Source of the DNA: Paenactinomyces guangxiensis
Lineage (GTDB): Bacteria; Bacillota; Bacilli; Thermoactinomycetales; Thermoactinomycetaceae
DNA: 64,000 bases
Assembly (NCBI RefSeq): GCF_016055185.1
Contig: NZ_JAECVR010000014.1
Coordinates: forward strand, 53,774-117,773
Direction: 5' to 3'
Below, piece by piece: positions 27,791-36,424 of this stretch. The position numbers and the translations under genes are program-made. The first letter of the stretch is position 1. Each line of letters starts with the position of its first letter. A model generated the notes under the pieces. The model ran no database searches and was not told the origin of the DNA. It worked only from the letters and a program-made list of their open reading frames with translations.

Positions 27791-28549
27791 ATGTCTGTAT
27801 TTGAGAAAGCTCTCGCCAGTCTTGGAATAGGTTCGGCAAAAGTGGATACCCGTCTTGAAAAGGCGACCTATCGTCAAGGGGAGACGATTCGCGGAGAAGT
27901 TTTTATCCAGGGTGGACAAGCTGACCAATTTATTGATGAGATTTATCTGTTTTTGGTGGTGCAGTACCATCATGAGGGGACGCAGGACGAATATGTGGTC
28001 AGTGAATTCCGTTTGACTGATGCTTTTGATATTACGCCGCGCGAGACAAAAGTGATTCCGTTTCAATTCCAGCTTCCGTATGATACTCCGATCACTACCG
28101 GCGGCTCGCCTGTCTATTTAAAGACAGGTTTGGATATAAAAATGGCGGTTGATCCCGCCGATACCGACGGAATTGAGGTATTGCCCCATCCGCTTGTTGA
28201 CACCGTGTTACATACCGTGGAGGAAATCGGTTTTCAACTGTATGGTGTAGAATATGAATTTGGTAAATTTTATTCGCGCCATCCGTTTGTGCAAGAATAT
28301 AAGTTTAAACCAGTCGGCCGTTTCGCGGAATGGATTGACGAACTGGAGGTGGTTTTTTTTCCGCGTGCCAATGAGGTTGACGGTATTTTGTCCATTGATC
28401 TCAAAGCTGTTGATTTAATGAGCTCGATGGAAGAAGCGCTTGAACTTGATGAGCGCATGGTGCGATTTACTGTATCATCCAAAGAGGTAGAGAAGGGAAC
28501 CGGACCGCTGAAAGCAAAATTGGAGCGGATCATTAAGCAGCATATGTAG
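27791..28549 (+). CDS. spo0M: Spo0M-like sporulation-control protein, second copy
   Basis: Protein of 252 residues from ATG 27791 (GAGGTG 8-9 bases upstream; a GTG at 27782 is less likely). It aligns end to end with the first copy: ALASLGIGSAKVDTRLEKA, QGETIRGEVFIQGG, VYLKTGLDIKMAVDP, KPVGRFAEWIDELEV. It is slightly longer at the C-terminus, ending KAKLERIIKQHM. Tandem location and matching architecture argue for local duplication. The operon ends at the terminator 28566-28589. Confidence 0.92.
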   Translation: MSVFEKALASLGIGSAKVDTRLEKATYRQGETIRGEVFIQGGQADQFIDEIYLFLVVQYHHEGTQDEYVVSEFRLTDAFDITPRETKVIPFQFQLPYDTPITTGGSPVYLKTGLDIKMAVDPADTDGIEVLPHPLVDTVLHTVEEIGFQLYGVEYEFGKFYSRHPFVQEYKFKPVGRFAEWIDELEVVFFPRANEVDGILSIDLKAVDLMSSMEEALELDERMVRFTVSSKEVEKGTGPLKAKLERIIKQHM

Positions 28550-28565
28550 TCCGGGAACGGGAAAT

Positions 28566-28589
28566 AACGAGGAGACTAAACTCCTCGTT
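28566..28589 (+). terminator. Terminator after the spo0M pair
   Basis: A 9-bp perfect stem AACGAGGAG / CTCCTCGTT with 6-base loop and a following T tract. It also lies just past the oxidase stop on the opposite strand. Confidence 0.85.
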
Positions 28590-28605
28590 TTTTATATAAA
28601 TTACT

Positions 28606-30303
28606 TCAAATAGGGAGATCCACTTTGCCTTCTTCCCACAGTTCCTTGATCATATGTTTGGCATATCCGGCAGCCTGCCCAAAAGTGATTTTGGCCGGCA
28701 TCGGTGCTTCATTGGCATCTACAACTACATCAATAATACAGGGTTTGGTTTGGGAAACAGCTTTTTCTAATGCCGGCATCAGTTCTTCCGGCCGTTCCAC
28801 CCGGTAGCCCACTCCTCCGCAGGCTTCAGCATATTGGGCAAAATTAGGGTTTTGGAGTTCCGTACCGAACTCTACATTGCCCATCACTTCTTGTTCAAAT
28901 TTAATCATGGCGATCTTATGATTATTAAATACCACAACAATGATTGGCAACCGGTATTTGACTGCGGTGACAAAATCATTCATGGTCATTCCAAATCCGC
29001 CGTCACCACAGATGGCAAAAACTTGTTTATCCGGATAAGCGATTTTGCCCGCAATGGCACCCGGGAGTCCGCATCCGAGAGTTGCCAGCCAACTGGAGAT
29101 AACAAACTTCTGATTTGTCATGCGAAAATGGCGGGCCATCCAAACCGTTACATTCCCCACATCGACAGAAAGGATGGCATTATCGCGAACCACTTTCTGC
29201 AATGATTGAACCACCCGCTGCGGTTTGATGGGGGTCGACGGATCTTCCTCTTGTTTCTTTAATTTTTCCCACCATTTCTTCATCAATTGCTGGTAATCTT
29301 CCAGAAAGGACCGGTCCGCTTGTCTGACCAGCCGAGTGGTCAACCAGTCCAGAGTTTTTTTGGCATCTCCGGCCAGTCCTGCGTCAACGGGTACTCTTTT
29401 CCCAATCTGGTTGGGGTCTGTATCGATTTGTATCGTTTTTGCTTTTTCCGGTAAAAATCCGGTAAAAGGAAAGGAGGTTCCGATCATGATCAGTGTGTCC
29501 GCTTCTTCCATTGCTTCAGAAGCGGGCTTGGTCCCAATCAGACCCAGGCCCCCGATGCAGAAGGGATGTTCATCGGGGATGATTCCTTTTCCTGGAAGTG
29601 ACAGTGCAATGGGTGAAGCTATTTTATCCGCAAACGATAACAGGGATTCCCTGGCTTCTCTGGCTCCTTTACCGGCAAGAATCACCGGCTTTTTGGCTTC
29701 GGATAATATTTGCTTTGCCTTTAGCAAATCATCCTCCGGCGGGAAAACTTCCGGCTTCACAAAAAAAGAAGTTGTCCGGCGTGCATTCCCTTCAACCTCA
29801 AACTTGGGGATATCGTCCGGAATGGTTAATACAGATACCCCTTGCCGGGTATAGGCGGTTCGGATGGCCTGGTTTACTACGCCGGGCAGTTGTTCGGCCG
29901 ACATGATCCGCTGATTATAGACGGCCACATCATCAAACATCCGCTCTAATTTTACCTCTTGAAAATAGTCAATGCCTATTAAGTCGGACTCTACCTGTCC
30001 GGTAATTGCCAGAATGGGAGCCCGGTCCAATTTTGCATCATACAGCCCGTTCAGCAAATGGATCGCTCCCGGCCCGGCAATCGCCATACATACACCCAGT
30101 TTTCCCGTTAACTTGGCATATGACGCCGCGGCCAGTGCTCCCGCTTCTTCATGGCGGACTTGAATAAATATAATTTTATCCTGTACCTTGCGTAAAGGCT
30201 CAATAATTGAATTGATTGAATCTCCGGGCATCCCGTAGATATGGTCCACACCCCATTCAATCAATAAGTCAATCAGCAGTTCTCCCGCTGTTTTGCGAAA
30301 CAT
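28606..30303 (-). CDS. ydaP: Thiamine-diphosphate-dependent pyruvate oxidase-like enzyme
   Basis: Enzyme of 565 residues: N-terminal TPP-binding domain with catalytic Glu in RHEEAGALAAASYAKLTGKLG in outline, central FAD/ADP-like domain, and C-terminal domain with GDGGFGMTMNDF (GDG...Mg-TPP motif, NNHKIAMIKFEQ). This composition and the start FRKTAGELLIDLLIEWGVDHIYGMPGDS match YdaP/PoxB-type pyruvate oxidases rather than acetolactate synthases. The expected reaction is pyruvate to acetate or acetyl-phosphate plus CO2, with electrons to quinone or O2. RBS AAAGGAGAG precedes ATG. Monocistronic. Confidence 0.9.
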   Translation of the reverse strand: MFRKTAGELLIDLLIEWGVDHIYGMPGDSINSIIEPLRKVQDKIIFIQVRHEEAGALAAASYAKLTGKLGVCMAIAGPGAIHLLNGLYDAKLDRAPILAITGQVESDLIGIDYFQEVKLERMFDDVAVYNQRIMSAEQLPGVVNQAIRTAYTRQGVSVLTIPDDIPKFEVEGNARRTTSFFVKPEVFPPEDDLLKAKQILSEAKKPVILAGKGAREARESLLSFADKIASPIALSLPGKGIIPDEHPFCIGGLGLIGTKPASEAMEEADTLIMIGTSFPFTGFLPEKAKTIQIDTDPNQIGKRVPVDAGLAGDAKKTLDWLTTRLVRQADRSFLEDYQQLMKKWWEKLKKQEEDPSTPIKPQRVVQSLQKVVRDNAILSVDVGNVTVWMARHFRMTNQKFVISSWLATLGCGLPGAIAGKIAYPDKQVFAICGDGGFGMTMNDFVTAVKYRLPIIVVVFNNHKIAMIKFEQEVMGNVEFGTELQNPNFAQYAEACGGVGYRVERPEELMPALEKAVSQTKPCIIDVVVDANEAPMPAKITFGQAAGYAKHMIKELWEEGKVDLPI

Positions 30304-30448
30304 TATTTTCTCTCCTTTGAAAGAATGGCTGTGTCTTTATCTTGTGCAGCTAAAGAAAATGTAAACACAGGAGAATCATTTGCTGCGGGATGAGCCATCA
30401 GCCCGGTCACTTGGTTGCCGGACGGTGTACCAGCGTTTGGGGAAATGG

Positions 30449-31303
30449 TTAGTTTTCCCTCTGGAAAATATTGATGCCAAGGTGATTTAAAACAGATATC
30501 GCTTCTTCGACAGGCAATTGAGGGAGAGAAAATTCCTCATCAATTACTTTTCTGATTTCGCTCACACTGCTCAGTTGGTATTGTTTGACGGTGCCGGTTT
30601 GAGTTCGAATCTTAAATGTATGATTGACTAAGGAGACACTTCTCTTTTTGTCCAGCTGCCATAGTTGGCATCGTAACATCTTCATAAATGTCTGGCCTGG
30701 TTGATATGATTGTTTAATAGCGGGAAGGAAATCGCTGAAGTGGTACGTTAGTCCAGGATTGAAAGTCCAAACGGGTTTGCTTAACTTTCCGTCAACATAT
30801 CTGCGAAAAGCGTAAACTCCCGTCTCTTCTTCCGGCTGTATAAAAATCTTATCCCCGCCAAATGCCGTAACATCATCGGGATGGGTCTCAAAGCGAACCG
30901 GCTTAAAAAAAGGTGCAGCTGAACCGCAGTCAACATAAACCTCTTCGTCGGGGTATTCCGGGAGACGGACAAGAATGGCCATATGGACCTTTCCCAAATC
31001 TGCATAACGGCACGAAAATCCCAGTGTTTTCAGGAGTTTGCACAGATTGTGATTGATCGCATAGCAAGTGCCGCCCATATTCTTCGTAAAAAGCTGGTCG
31101 ACAAATTCCTCTGAATCGGGGATATATTTGTTTGTCCCCTGATAATGCTTGTAGTTGAGCAGCTTACTAATATTTTCAAACGGAATAAGGTTTAAATGAG
31201 CGGTGCAAATTTCACTTAAATACTCAAAAGAGGGCTTTTTTACAGGAACTTTCAGGAATTGCAGATAGAGATTCGCCCAGCGGGGGAAACTGTTCGGCTT
31301 CAT
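30449..31303 (-). CDS. Arylamine N-acetyltransferase family protein
   Basis: Protein of 284 residues with the complete NAT triad: C80 in GGTCYAINHN, H107 in GKVHMAILV and D125 in YVDCGSAAPF. The N-terminal helix bundle includes LNLIPFENIS, another family hallmark. The enzyme moves an acetyl group from acetyl-CoA to aromatic amines or hydrazines through the Cys. RBS GGAGGAA lies before ATG. No operon partner is apparent; the 145-base gap to the pyruvate oxidase gene holds nothing I can name. Confidence 0.9.
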   Translation of the reverse strand: MKPNSFPRWANLYLQFLKVPVKKPSFEYLSEICTAHLNLIPFENISKLLNYKHYQGTNKYIPDSEEFVDQLFTKNMGGTCYAINHNLCKLLKTLGFSCRYADLGKVHMAILVRLPEYPDEEVYVDCGSAAPFFKPVRFETHPDDVTAFGGDKIFIQPEEETGVYAFRRYVDGKLSKPVWTFNPGLTYHFSDFLPAIKQSYQPGQTFMKMLRCQLWQLDKKRSVSLVNHTFKIRTQTGTVKQYQLSSVSEIRKVIDEEFSLPQLPVEEAISVLNHLGINIFQREN

Positions 31304-31524
31304 TTTGAAATTCCTCCTTCTGTAATCAATCGATTCAAGATCATATTTTTGAACATTTCCCCTATACCCTTCAGCTTCACTTTTTAAACTTTTTATTTTA
31401 ATAAGTATTTGAACAAGCGGTTTTATGGAGAACGGGCTTTTGCGATATAATCAGGATAATTATGATCAGAGGCCTTGATGGAGATGACAGAAGGAACGAT
31501 ATTTTAAACAGAGGATGTGAAACA

Positions 31525-32520
31525 TTGAAGCCAAAAGTGTACATCACCCGCCAAATACCGGAACCGGCTTTGTCCAAGCTCAGGGAAGACTGTGAAGTGT
31601 TGATGTGGGAAAGGGAAGATACTCCGGTCCCGCGTGATGTGTTGGAAAGGGAAATTGCCCGGGTGAATGGACTTCTTTGCATGTTGACTGAAGCTGTGAA
31701 TCAAGATCTGTTGATAAAAGCGAAAAAGCTGCGGGTGATCAGCCAGATGGCTGTTGGTTACGACAATATTGATGTGGAAGCCGCGACCCGCCGCGGGATT
31801 ATGGTGGCCAATACTCCGGATGTGCTTACTGAAACGACAGCTGATCTCACCTTTGCGCTGTTGCTGGCTACAGCGAGGCGTGTCGTTGAGTCGGCGGGGT
31901 TTTTGCGCCGCGGTGAGTGGAAAACCTGGTCGCCCATGTTGCTTACCGGACAAGATGTGTTTGGAGCGGTGATAGGGATCATAGGACTGGGCAGAATTGG
32001 TGAAGCAGTGGCAAGGAGAGCCAAGGGCTTTAACATGAAGGTACTCTACCATAACCGGAATCGCAAACCGGAGGCTGAGCGGAAATATGGGCTGATTTAT
32101 GCAGATCTGGACAGCTTGCTCAAACAGTCTGATTTCGTCTGTATCCTGACTCCCTATACCCCTGAAACGAGGAATCTGATCAGCGAACGGGAACTCGCTT
32201 TGATGAAAAAAAATTCTGTATTGATTAACACGGCCCGCGGCGGAATCGTCAATGAGGCCGCGCTGTACAATGCCTTGAAAAACGGGCAGATCTGGGCCGC
32301 CGGGCTGGATGTGTTTCAACAGGAACCTGTTCCGCTGGAGAATCCCCTGCTCTCCCTGTCTAATGTCATTGCCTTGCCGCACATTGGCAGTGCCAGTATC
32401 AATACCAGGGTAAAGATGGCGAAAATGGCTGCCAACCACTTACTTCAGGGATTACGTGGGGAAAGACCGGCTCATTTGGTCAACCCGGAGGTCTGGTCAG
32501 CTGATGGAGAATTTTTATAA
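31525..32520 (+). CDS. D-isomer 2-hydroxyacid dehydrogenase (glyoxylate/hydroxypyruvate reductase type)
   Basis: NAD(P)-dependent enzyme of about 331 residues. TTG 31525 (GAGG about 10 bases upstream) gives LKPKVYITRQIPEPALSKLR, the usual start; an ATG at 31462 adds 21 unrelated residues. The Rossmann motif is GIIGLGRIGEAVARRAKGF, the catalytic Arg lies in INTARGGIVNEAAL, the Glu in FQQEPVP and the His in LPHIGSAS. It most resembles GyaR/YvcT-like hydroxypyruvate or glyoxylate reductases. A TATAAT at 31445 may be its -10. No linked glycerate genes are seen. Confidence 0.9.
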   Translation: MKPKVYITRQIPEPALSKLREDCEVLMWEREDTPVPRDVLEREIARVNGLLCMLTEAVNQDLLIKAKKLRVISQMAVGYDNIDVEAATRRGIMVANTPDVLTETTADLTFALLLATARRVVESAGFLRRGEWKTWSPMLLTGQDVFGAVIGIIGLGRIGEAVARRAKGFNMKVLYHNRNRKPEAERKYGLIYADLDSLLKQSDFVCILTPYTPETRNLISERELALMKKNSVLINTARGGIVNEAALYNALKNGQIWAAGLDVFQQEPVPLENPLLSLSNVIALPHIGSASINTRVKMAKMAANHLLQGLRGERPAHLVNPEVWSADGEFL

Positions 32521-32647
32521 GCTGGAAAATGACAGGAATCTTTGGTTCCGTTTATACAGAAATAATGTAGAAAAAGAATCGTTATATATATACCAGGAAA
32601 TTGATAAATAAACATGAATCTTTTATTTAATAAAGGAAGTGAGCACC

Positions 32648-33853
32648 GTGAATGCACAATCCAATGCTGCCAAAAACCGGTTGAGTATTTTGCTCGGAGC
32701 TGCCTTTTTGATGGCAACCTCCGCCATCGGTCCGGGGTTCTTAACTCAGACAACGGTTTTCACGGAGAGGTTAATGGCCAGTTTCGGCTTTGTTATTCTA
32801 ATTTCAATCCTGCTGGATATCGGGGCCCAGATGAATATTTGGCGCATCATCTGTGTGACGGAAAAAAGGGGGCAGGAGATTGCCAATCTGGTACTGCCGG
32901 GCCTCGGTATTTTTATTGCGCTGGCGGTTGCCCTGGGGGGGCTTGCCTTCAACATAGGCAATCTCGGCGGTGCAGGTTTGGGCTTTCAGGCCATGTTTGG
33001 TTTGAACACCAGGATCGGAGCAGTTATTACCGCCGTTTTTGCAATCATCATCTTTATGTTCAAAGAAGCCGGGGCAGCGATGGACCGTGTAGCCCGTTGG
33101 CTGGGATTGCTTATGATTCTCCTGACAGCTTATGTGGCAATCGTAAGCAGCCCTCCGGTGGGGGAAGCGGCTTTAAGGACGGTGCTTCCGGAAAAAATGG
33201 ATATCATGGCCATCATTACGCTGGTTGGGGGAACTGTCGGGGGGTATATCACCTTTGCAGGGGGCCATCGGCTTCTTGATGCGGGGATCAGCGGCAGGGA
33301 AAGCCTTGGAGAGGTGACAAAGAGTTCTGTTACAGGAATTCTTGTCGCTTCAGCAATGAGGGTTATTCTGTTTTTGGCGGTTTTGGGAATCGTTGTTCAG
33401 GGTGTGAAATTAAGTGCGGACAACCCTATGGCCACTGTTTTTGAGACGGCGGCAGGAAGCATCGGCCTCAAATTGTTTGGCCTGGTCTTATGGTCCGCAT
33501 CGCTTACTTCCGTGGTAGGCGCGGCTTATACCTCTGTCACTTTTCTCACCAGCTTTTCTCCTGCAATGGAACGGCACCGGTCCAAGATTGTGATTACTTT
33601 TATCCTGGTATCTACTTTGATTCTGACGTTGGTTGGCCAGCCGGTTCAACTGTTGATCCTTGCCGGTGCACTCAACGGATTGATCCTCCCCCTTATACTG
33701 GGGACAATGTTGATTGCCGCCCACCGAAGGAAAATTGTCGGGGATTATCGCCATCCGGTCTGGATGACGGTATTCGGTACACTTGTGGCCCTGGGAACGG
33801 CGTGGTTTGGTGTGCTCACACTGATAGAGAAAATTCCTCAGCTCTTTGCTTAA
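32648..33853 (+). CDS. ycsG: NRAMP-like membrane transporter, YcsG type
   Basis: Membrane protein of about 401 residues with some 11 helices. GTG 32648 is favoured because GGAAGTGA is properly spaced before it; GTG 32639 is too close. The helix-1 region reads AIGPGFLTQT where metal-transporting NRAMPs have DPGN, and the helix-6 region is GGTVGGYITFAGGH rather than the MPH metal site. It therefore belongs to the divergent branch exemplified by B. subtilis YcsG, found with the 5-oxoprolinase genes pxpABC (ycsF-kipI-kipA). Those partners are absent here. Substrate is uncertain and may not be a metal. Confidence 0.85.
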   Translation: MNAQSNAAKNRLSILLGAAFLMATSAIGPGFLTQTTVFTERLMASFGFVILISILLDIGAQMNIWRIICVTEKRGQEIANLVLPGLGIFIALAVALGGLAFNIGNLGGAGLGFQAMFGLNTRIGAVITAVFAIIIFMFKEAGAAMDRVARWLGLLMILLTAYVAIVSSPPVGEAALRTVLPEKMDIMAIITLVGGTVGGYITFAGGHRLLDAGISGRESLGEVTKSSVTGILVASAMRVILFLAVLGIVVQGVKLSADNPMATVFETAAGSIGLKLFGLVLWSASLTSVVGAAYTSVTFLTSFSPAMERHRSKIVITFILVSTLILTLVGQPVQLLILAGALNGLILPLILGTMLIAAHRRKIVGDYRHPVWMTVFGTLVALGTAWFGVLTLIEKIPQLFA

Positions 33854-34043
33854 AGTCTGGCCCTCCGGTGAAACTCCCGCTTCCGGGTCTGTGGTGTCAC
33901 ACCTCAGGCAACCGCCGTTGAAACCCTCCTTAAGAGGGTGATTACCCAAGCCCCGGGGCACAGGTTTATCACCATTGAGAGGATCGCAAACTACATTTCG
34001 TTTGCGTAAAAACTGTGTTATTATCATTTATAATATTTCTGTT
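33854..34043 (+). other. Structured, GC-rich intergenic stretch of unknown nature
   Basis: After the transporter stop there are four small hairpins: CCCG-CTTC-CGGG, GGTG-TCA-CACC, CCCTC-CTTAA-GAGGG and GCCCCGGGGC. In the same frame as the transporter, between TGA near 33869 and TAA at 34007, one can read ...TAVETLLKRVITQAPGHRF and ITIERIANYISFA, which looks protein-like and could be a gene relic. Neither reading is secure. Confidence 0.3.
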
Positions 34044-34072
34044 ACGATCTCACTTCATTTGAAGGAGATCGT
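34044..34072 (+). terminator. Terminator between the transporter and acyltransferase genes
   Basis: An extended stem ACGATCTC-A-CTTC / GAAG-GAGATCGT with an ATTT loop is followed by TTTTATTTAT. Confidence 0.8.
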
Positions 34073-34126
34073 TTTTATTTATAGGATGTTGTCAAAATCC
34101 AAACATTTTAAAGGAGAGAGATAAGG

Positions 34127-35161
34127 ATGCAGGGGCGAATCCGGGAAGCGGATTTTATCAAGGGAGTCGCCATTTTCGGTGTCATCCTCATTCATGTAAC
34201 AGCCTTTAACATGCGCTATTCCGAGTCGATGACGGATGGAGGCCTTTTCTTCGCGATCAATCAGATGGGCCGTTTCAGTGTCCCGATATTTTTTATGCTG
34301 TCAGGGCTGTTTCTCTTTTATCGTTATTATGATAACCAAACGTTTCCAATCCTCGCTTTTTTTAAAAAACGGACTCTGTATATCCTGATTCCCTACCTCA
34401 GCTGGTCAGTTTTTTACCTGGTTTATTCCTGGTTTGCACATCGGGAAACTGCACCCCAAACAGTAACGGATACGATAACCGCAGTCCTGACAGGATCATC
34501 CTATTATCACCTGTACTACATTGTGGTGATGGTACAGTTTTATCTGCTTTTACCGCTGTTAATATGGACATTTCGCAAATTTGGCGGTTTAACTGTCGTC
34601 TCGTTCGCTCTGCTCATTAACGTGCTTGCCAACAGTATGACCTGGTGGGAGATGTCATCACAGTTCCCGTGGATGGCGCCTTTTACGGAAAACGCGATCC
34701 GCTTTTTTCCCGTGTGGCTGTTTTACTTCTGCCTGGGCGGATGGGTCGGGCAGCGGGCCGGCCAAATTCTTGAATGGTTCGGGAAAATTCCTTTTGCAGC
34801 CGCAATCATCCTGTTTAGTTCAACAGGAATCTGGATGTTGTTTAACGGATTTTTCCGTAAAGAGACTGGCTTTTTTAACTTTTCTGTTCTGGTTTACTCG
34901 ATTGCCTCACTTGTGCTGTGGTTTCAAATGGGTGGTAAATGGAAGCACTCATGGGTGTCGACACTTGGCCGCTATTCCTTCGGCCTCTATTTAATCCATC
35001 CTGTACTGTTAAACCTGTTTAGCCGTATTACTCCATTCTTATTTCCGCAGGCTTCCTGGATGGAATTTGGGTTTATGCTGTTCGCCGTGACAAGCCTTTC
35101 CCTGGGTCTGTCAGTTGTGATTCAGCGGCTGCCTTACAGCTATTTGCTGACCGGGAAATAA
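34127..35161 (+). CDS. Membrane acyltransferase, acyltransferase-3 family
   Basis: Protein of 344 residues with about ten predicted helices. The N-terminus has READFIKGVAIFGVILIHVTAF with the conserved His, followed by SVPIFFMLSGLFLFY, the signature of the acyltransferase-3 (OatA/WecH/NodX) family. There is no C-terminal SGNH domain. Such proteins usually O-acetylate cell-wall or exported glycans at the membrane. RBS AAAGGAGAG precedes ATG. Flanking genes do not indicate the acceptor. Confidence 0.88.
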   Translation: MQGRIREADFIKGVAIFGVILIHVTAFNMRYSESMTDGGLFFAINQMGRFSVPIFFMLSGLFLFYRYYDNQTFPILAFFKKRTLYILIPYLSWSVFYLVYSWFAHRETAPQTVTDTITAVLTGSSYYHLYYIVVMVQFYLLLPLLIWTFRKFGGLTVVSFALLINVLANSMTWWEMSSQFPWMAPFTENAIRFFPVWLFYFCLGGWVGQRAGQILEWFGKIPFAAAIILFSSTGIWMLFNGFFRKETGFFNFSVLVYSIASLVLWFQMGGKWKHSWVSTLGRYSFGLYLIHPVLLNLFSRITPFLFPQASWMEFGFMLFAVTSLSLGLSVVIQRLPYSYLLTGK

Positions 35162-35309
35162 GTCACCTGTGGCAAACCGTTATTCAATAAACGATATTAT
35201 CCAAATTTTAGTGGAATAAAAAAGAGGCAGGGAAATAAATATAAAGAGGATGCCCGGGAAAAATAATAAACAAAACATACCATTGATAAGACTTTTTAAG
35301 GAAGGTAAA

Positions 35310-35456
35310 ATGCCTAAAAATGATCAGCTGAAAAAAGATAAAGAAAAAAACCTGAGGGAAATTCAGTTTGTCACGGAAAGTATGAATGTGTATGAGACAG
35401 CGCTGGAAATGGACGAGGGCAAGGAAAAGCAAAAGGACGGAAATAACAACCCTTAA
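35310..35456 (+). CDS. Small highly charged protein, unknown
   Basis: A 48-residue frame from ATG 35310, preceded by AAGGAAGG with good spacing; a possible start at 35250 has an RBS too close. The sequence is Lys/Glu-rich (PKNDQLKKDKEKNLREIQF) and ends KDGNNNP, probably helical and soluble. It follows the acyltransferase by about 150 bases and is succeeded by a terminator at 35545. No family recognised; its size and charge resemble small Bacillales proteins of spore or stress regulons, but that is only an impression. Confidence 0.5.
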   Translation: MPKNDQLKKDKEKNLREIQFVTESMNVYETALEMDEGKEKQKDGNNNP

Positions 35457-35544
35457 AAAATGTACCGGATGCTCTTTAAAGAAACAGGAAGTCTGATTGC
35501 AGAAAAGTTTTCTGTATTTCAATTAGCATATTATTTATCTTTAC

Positions 35545-35567
35545 AAGACCGCTTCCCTGGCGGTCTT
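35545..35567 (+). terminator. Terminator
   Basis: An 8-bp stem AAGACCGC / GCGGTCTT with 7-base loop and TTTTTATTTATT after it. The following 35568-35717 holds no gene I can support. Confidence 0.8.
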
Positions 35568-35717
35568 TTTTTATTTATTAAAGAAATAGCTGTTGTTTCA
35601 CCGTGACAGGGACCGGGGATTCAGGTGTTATTGTCTGCACCAACAACAACCAAGGTTTTATCCTTTTTAAGATTTGCAAACGGGGATTCTCCCTGCTTCA
35701 ATGGTAATGTAGATCAC

Positions 35718-35750
35718 AAAATGACTTGAGGATCCGGCTCAAGTCATTTT
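35718..35750 (-). terminator. Terminator whose stem contains the end of the DUF4363-like gene
   Basis: A 12-bp perfect stem AAAATGACTTGA / TCAAGTCATTTT with a 9-base loop. On the minus strand the last codons and the TGA stop (35741-35739) lie inside the upstream arm, and TTTTGTG follows the hairpin. Confidence 0.75.
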
Positions 35751-36131
35751 GCCGTTTATTTTGTCGACCTGGCCTGTGATTGTTAATATAGAGCGGATGG
35801 TTGCCAATTTGATTTTCGCTTCGGTTTGATCCTTCTCTTCTAAAGCAATTTTCAATTGAGCCATTTCCTGGCGAATCCTTTCATATTTCATCTGATCACC
35901 AAACAATTGTAACTTCCATTTTTCCTTTTTATATAAATGCTCCAATCGGTTTACCTCTGTTTGGGCCTGATCCCACCTTTGTTGGTCGATGAAGCTTTCT
36001 ATCTGTGCAATTTTTTTTAACAGGGGTTCTTCTTTTATCTGGACGGTTTGCGGGGCCCATGCTCCTAAAAGAAAAATGGATAATAACAAGCAATATAATA
36101 TGGACTTCGATGGTTTTAAGACCTTGGACAT
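35739..36131 (-). CDS. DUF4363-like membrane-anchored protein
   Basis: Protein of 130 residues with one N-terminal hydrophobic segment (SILYCLLLSIFLLGAWA, about 10-26), serving as signal or anchor. The remaining 100 residues are helical and charged (RWDQAQTEVNRLEHLYKKEK, then KDQTEAKIKLATIRSIL). The order helix, YKKEKWKLQLFG, and EKDQTEAKIKLATIR matches what I recall of DUF4363, a small family of unknown role in Firmicutes. GGGAGGAAATGAG precedes ATG. Its stop codon lies inside the terminator stem. Confidence 0.7.
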   Translation of the reverse strand: MSKVLKPSKSILYCLLLSIFLLGAWAPQTVQIKEEPLLKKIAQIESFIDQQRWDQAQTEVNRLEHLYKKEKWKLQLFGDQMKYERIRQEMAQLKIALEEKDQTEAKIKLATIRSILTITGQVDKINGKMT

Positions 36132-36424
36132 CTCATTTCCTCCCTATCGGTTACTGGTATCCTTTTCTTAGTTTCTCCAAATTATAAAAAAAGATATCCT
36201 TTATAGAGATGGAAAAAGAGATTCAGGAGTTTTCCTGTCGATGAATTGATTGCCTCGCTGTAAAAACAGGATTTACTCCAGTCGCAATTGGGTAGTAAAA
36301 TAATGTTGGAAGAAAGGTGTTCCAAACGATGGAATGCCTTTTTTTGTGAAAAATTGGCTCTTAACCCTGTAAAATAGAGCAGAGAATAGTTGCAGATATA
36401 CGTGTCAGAGGAGATGAATGGGAG

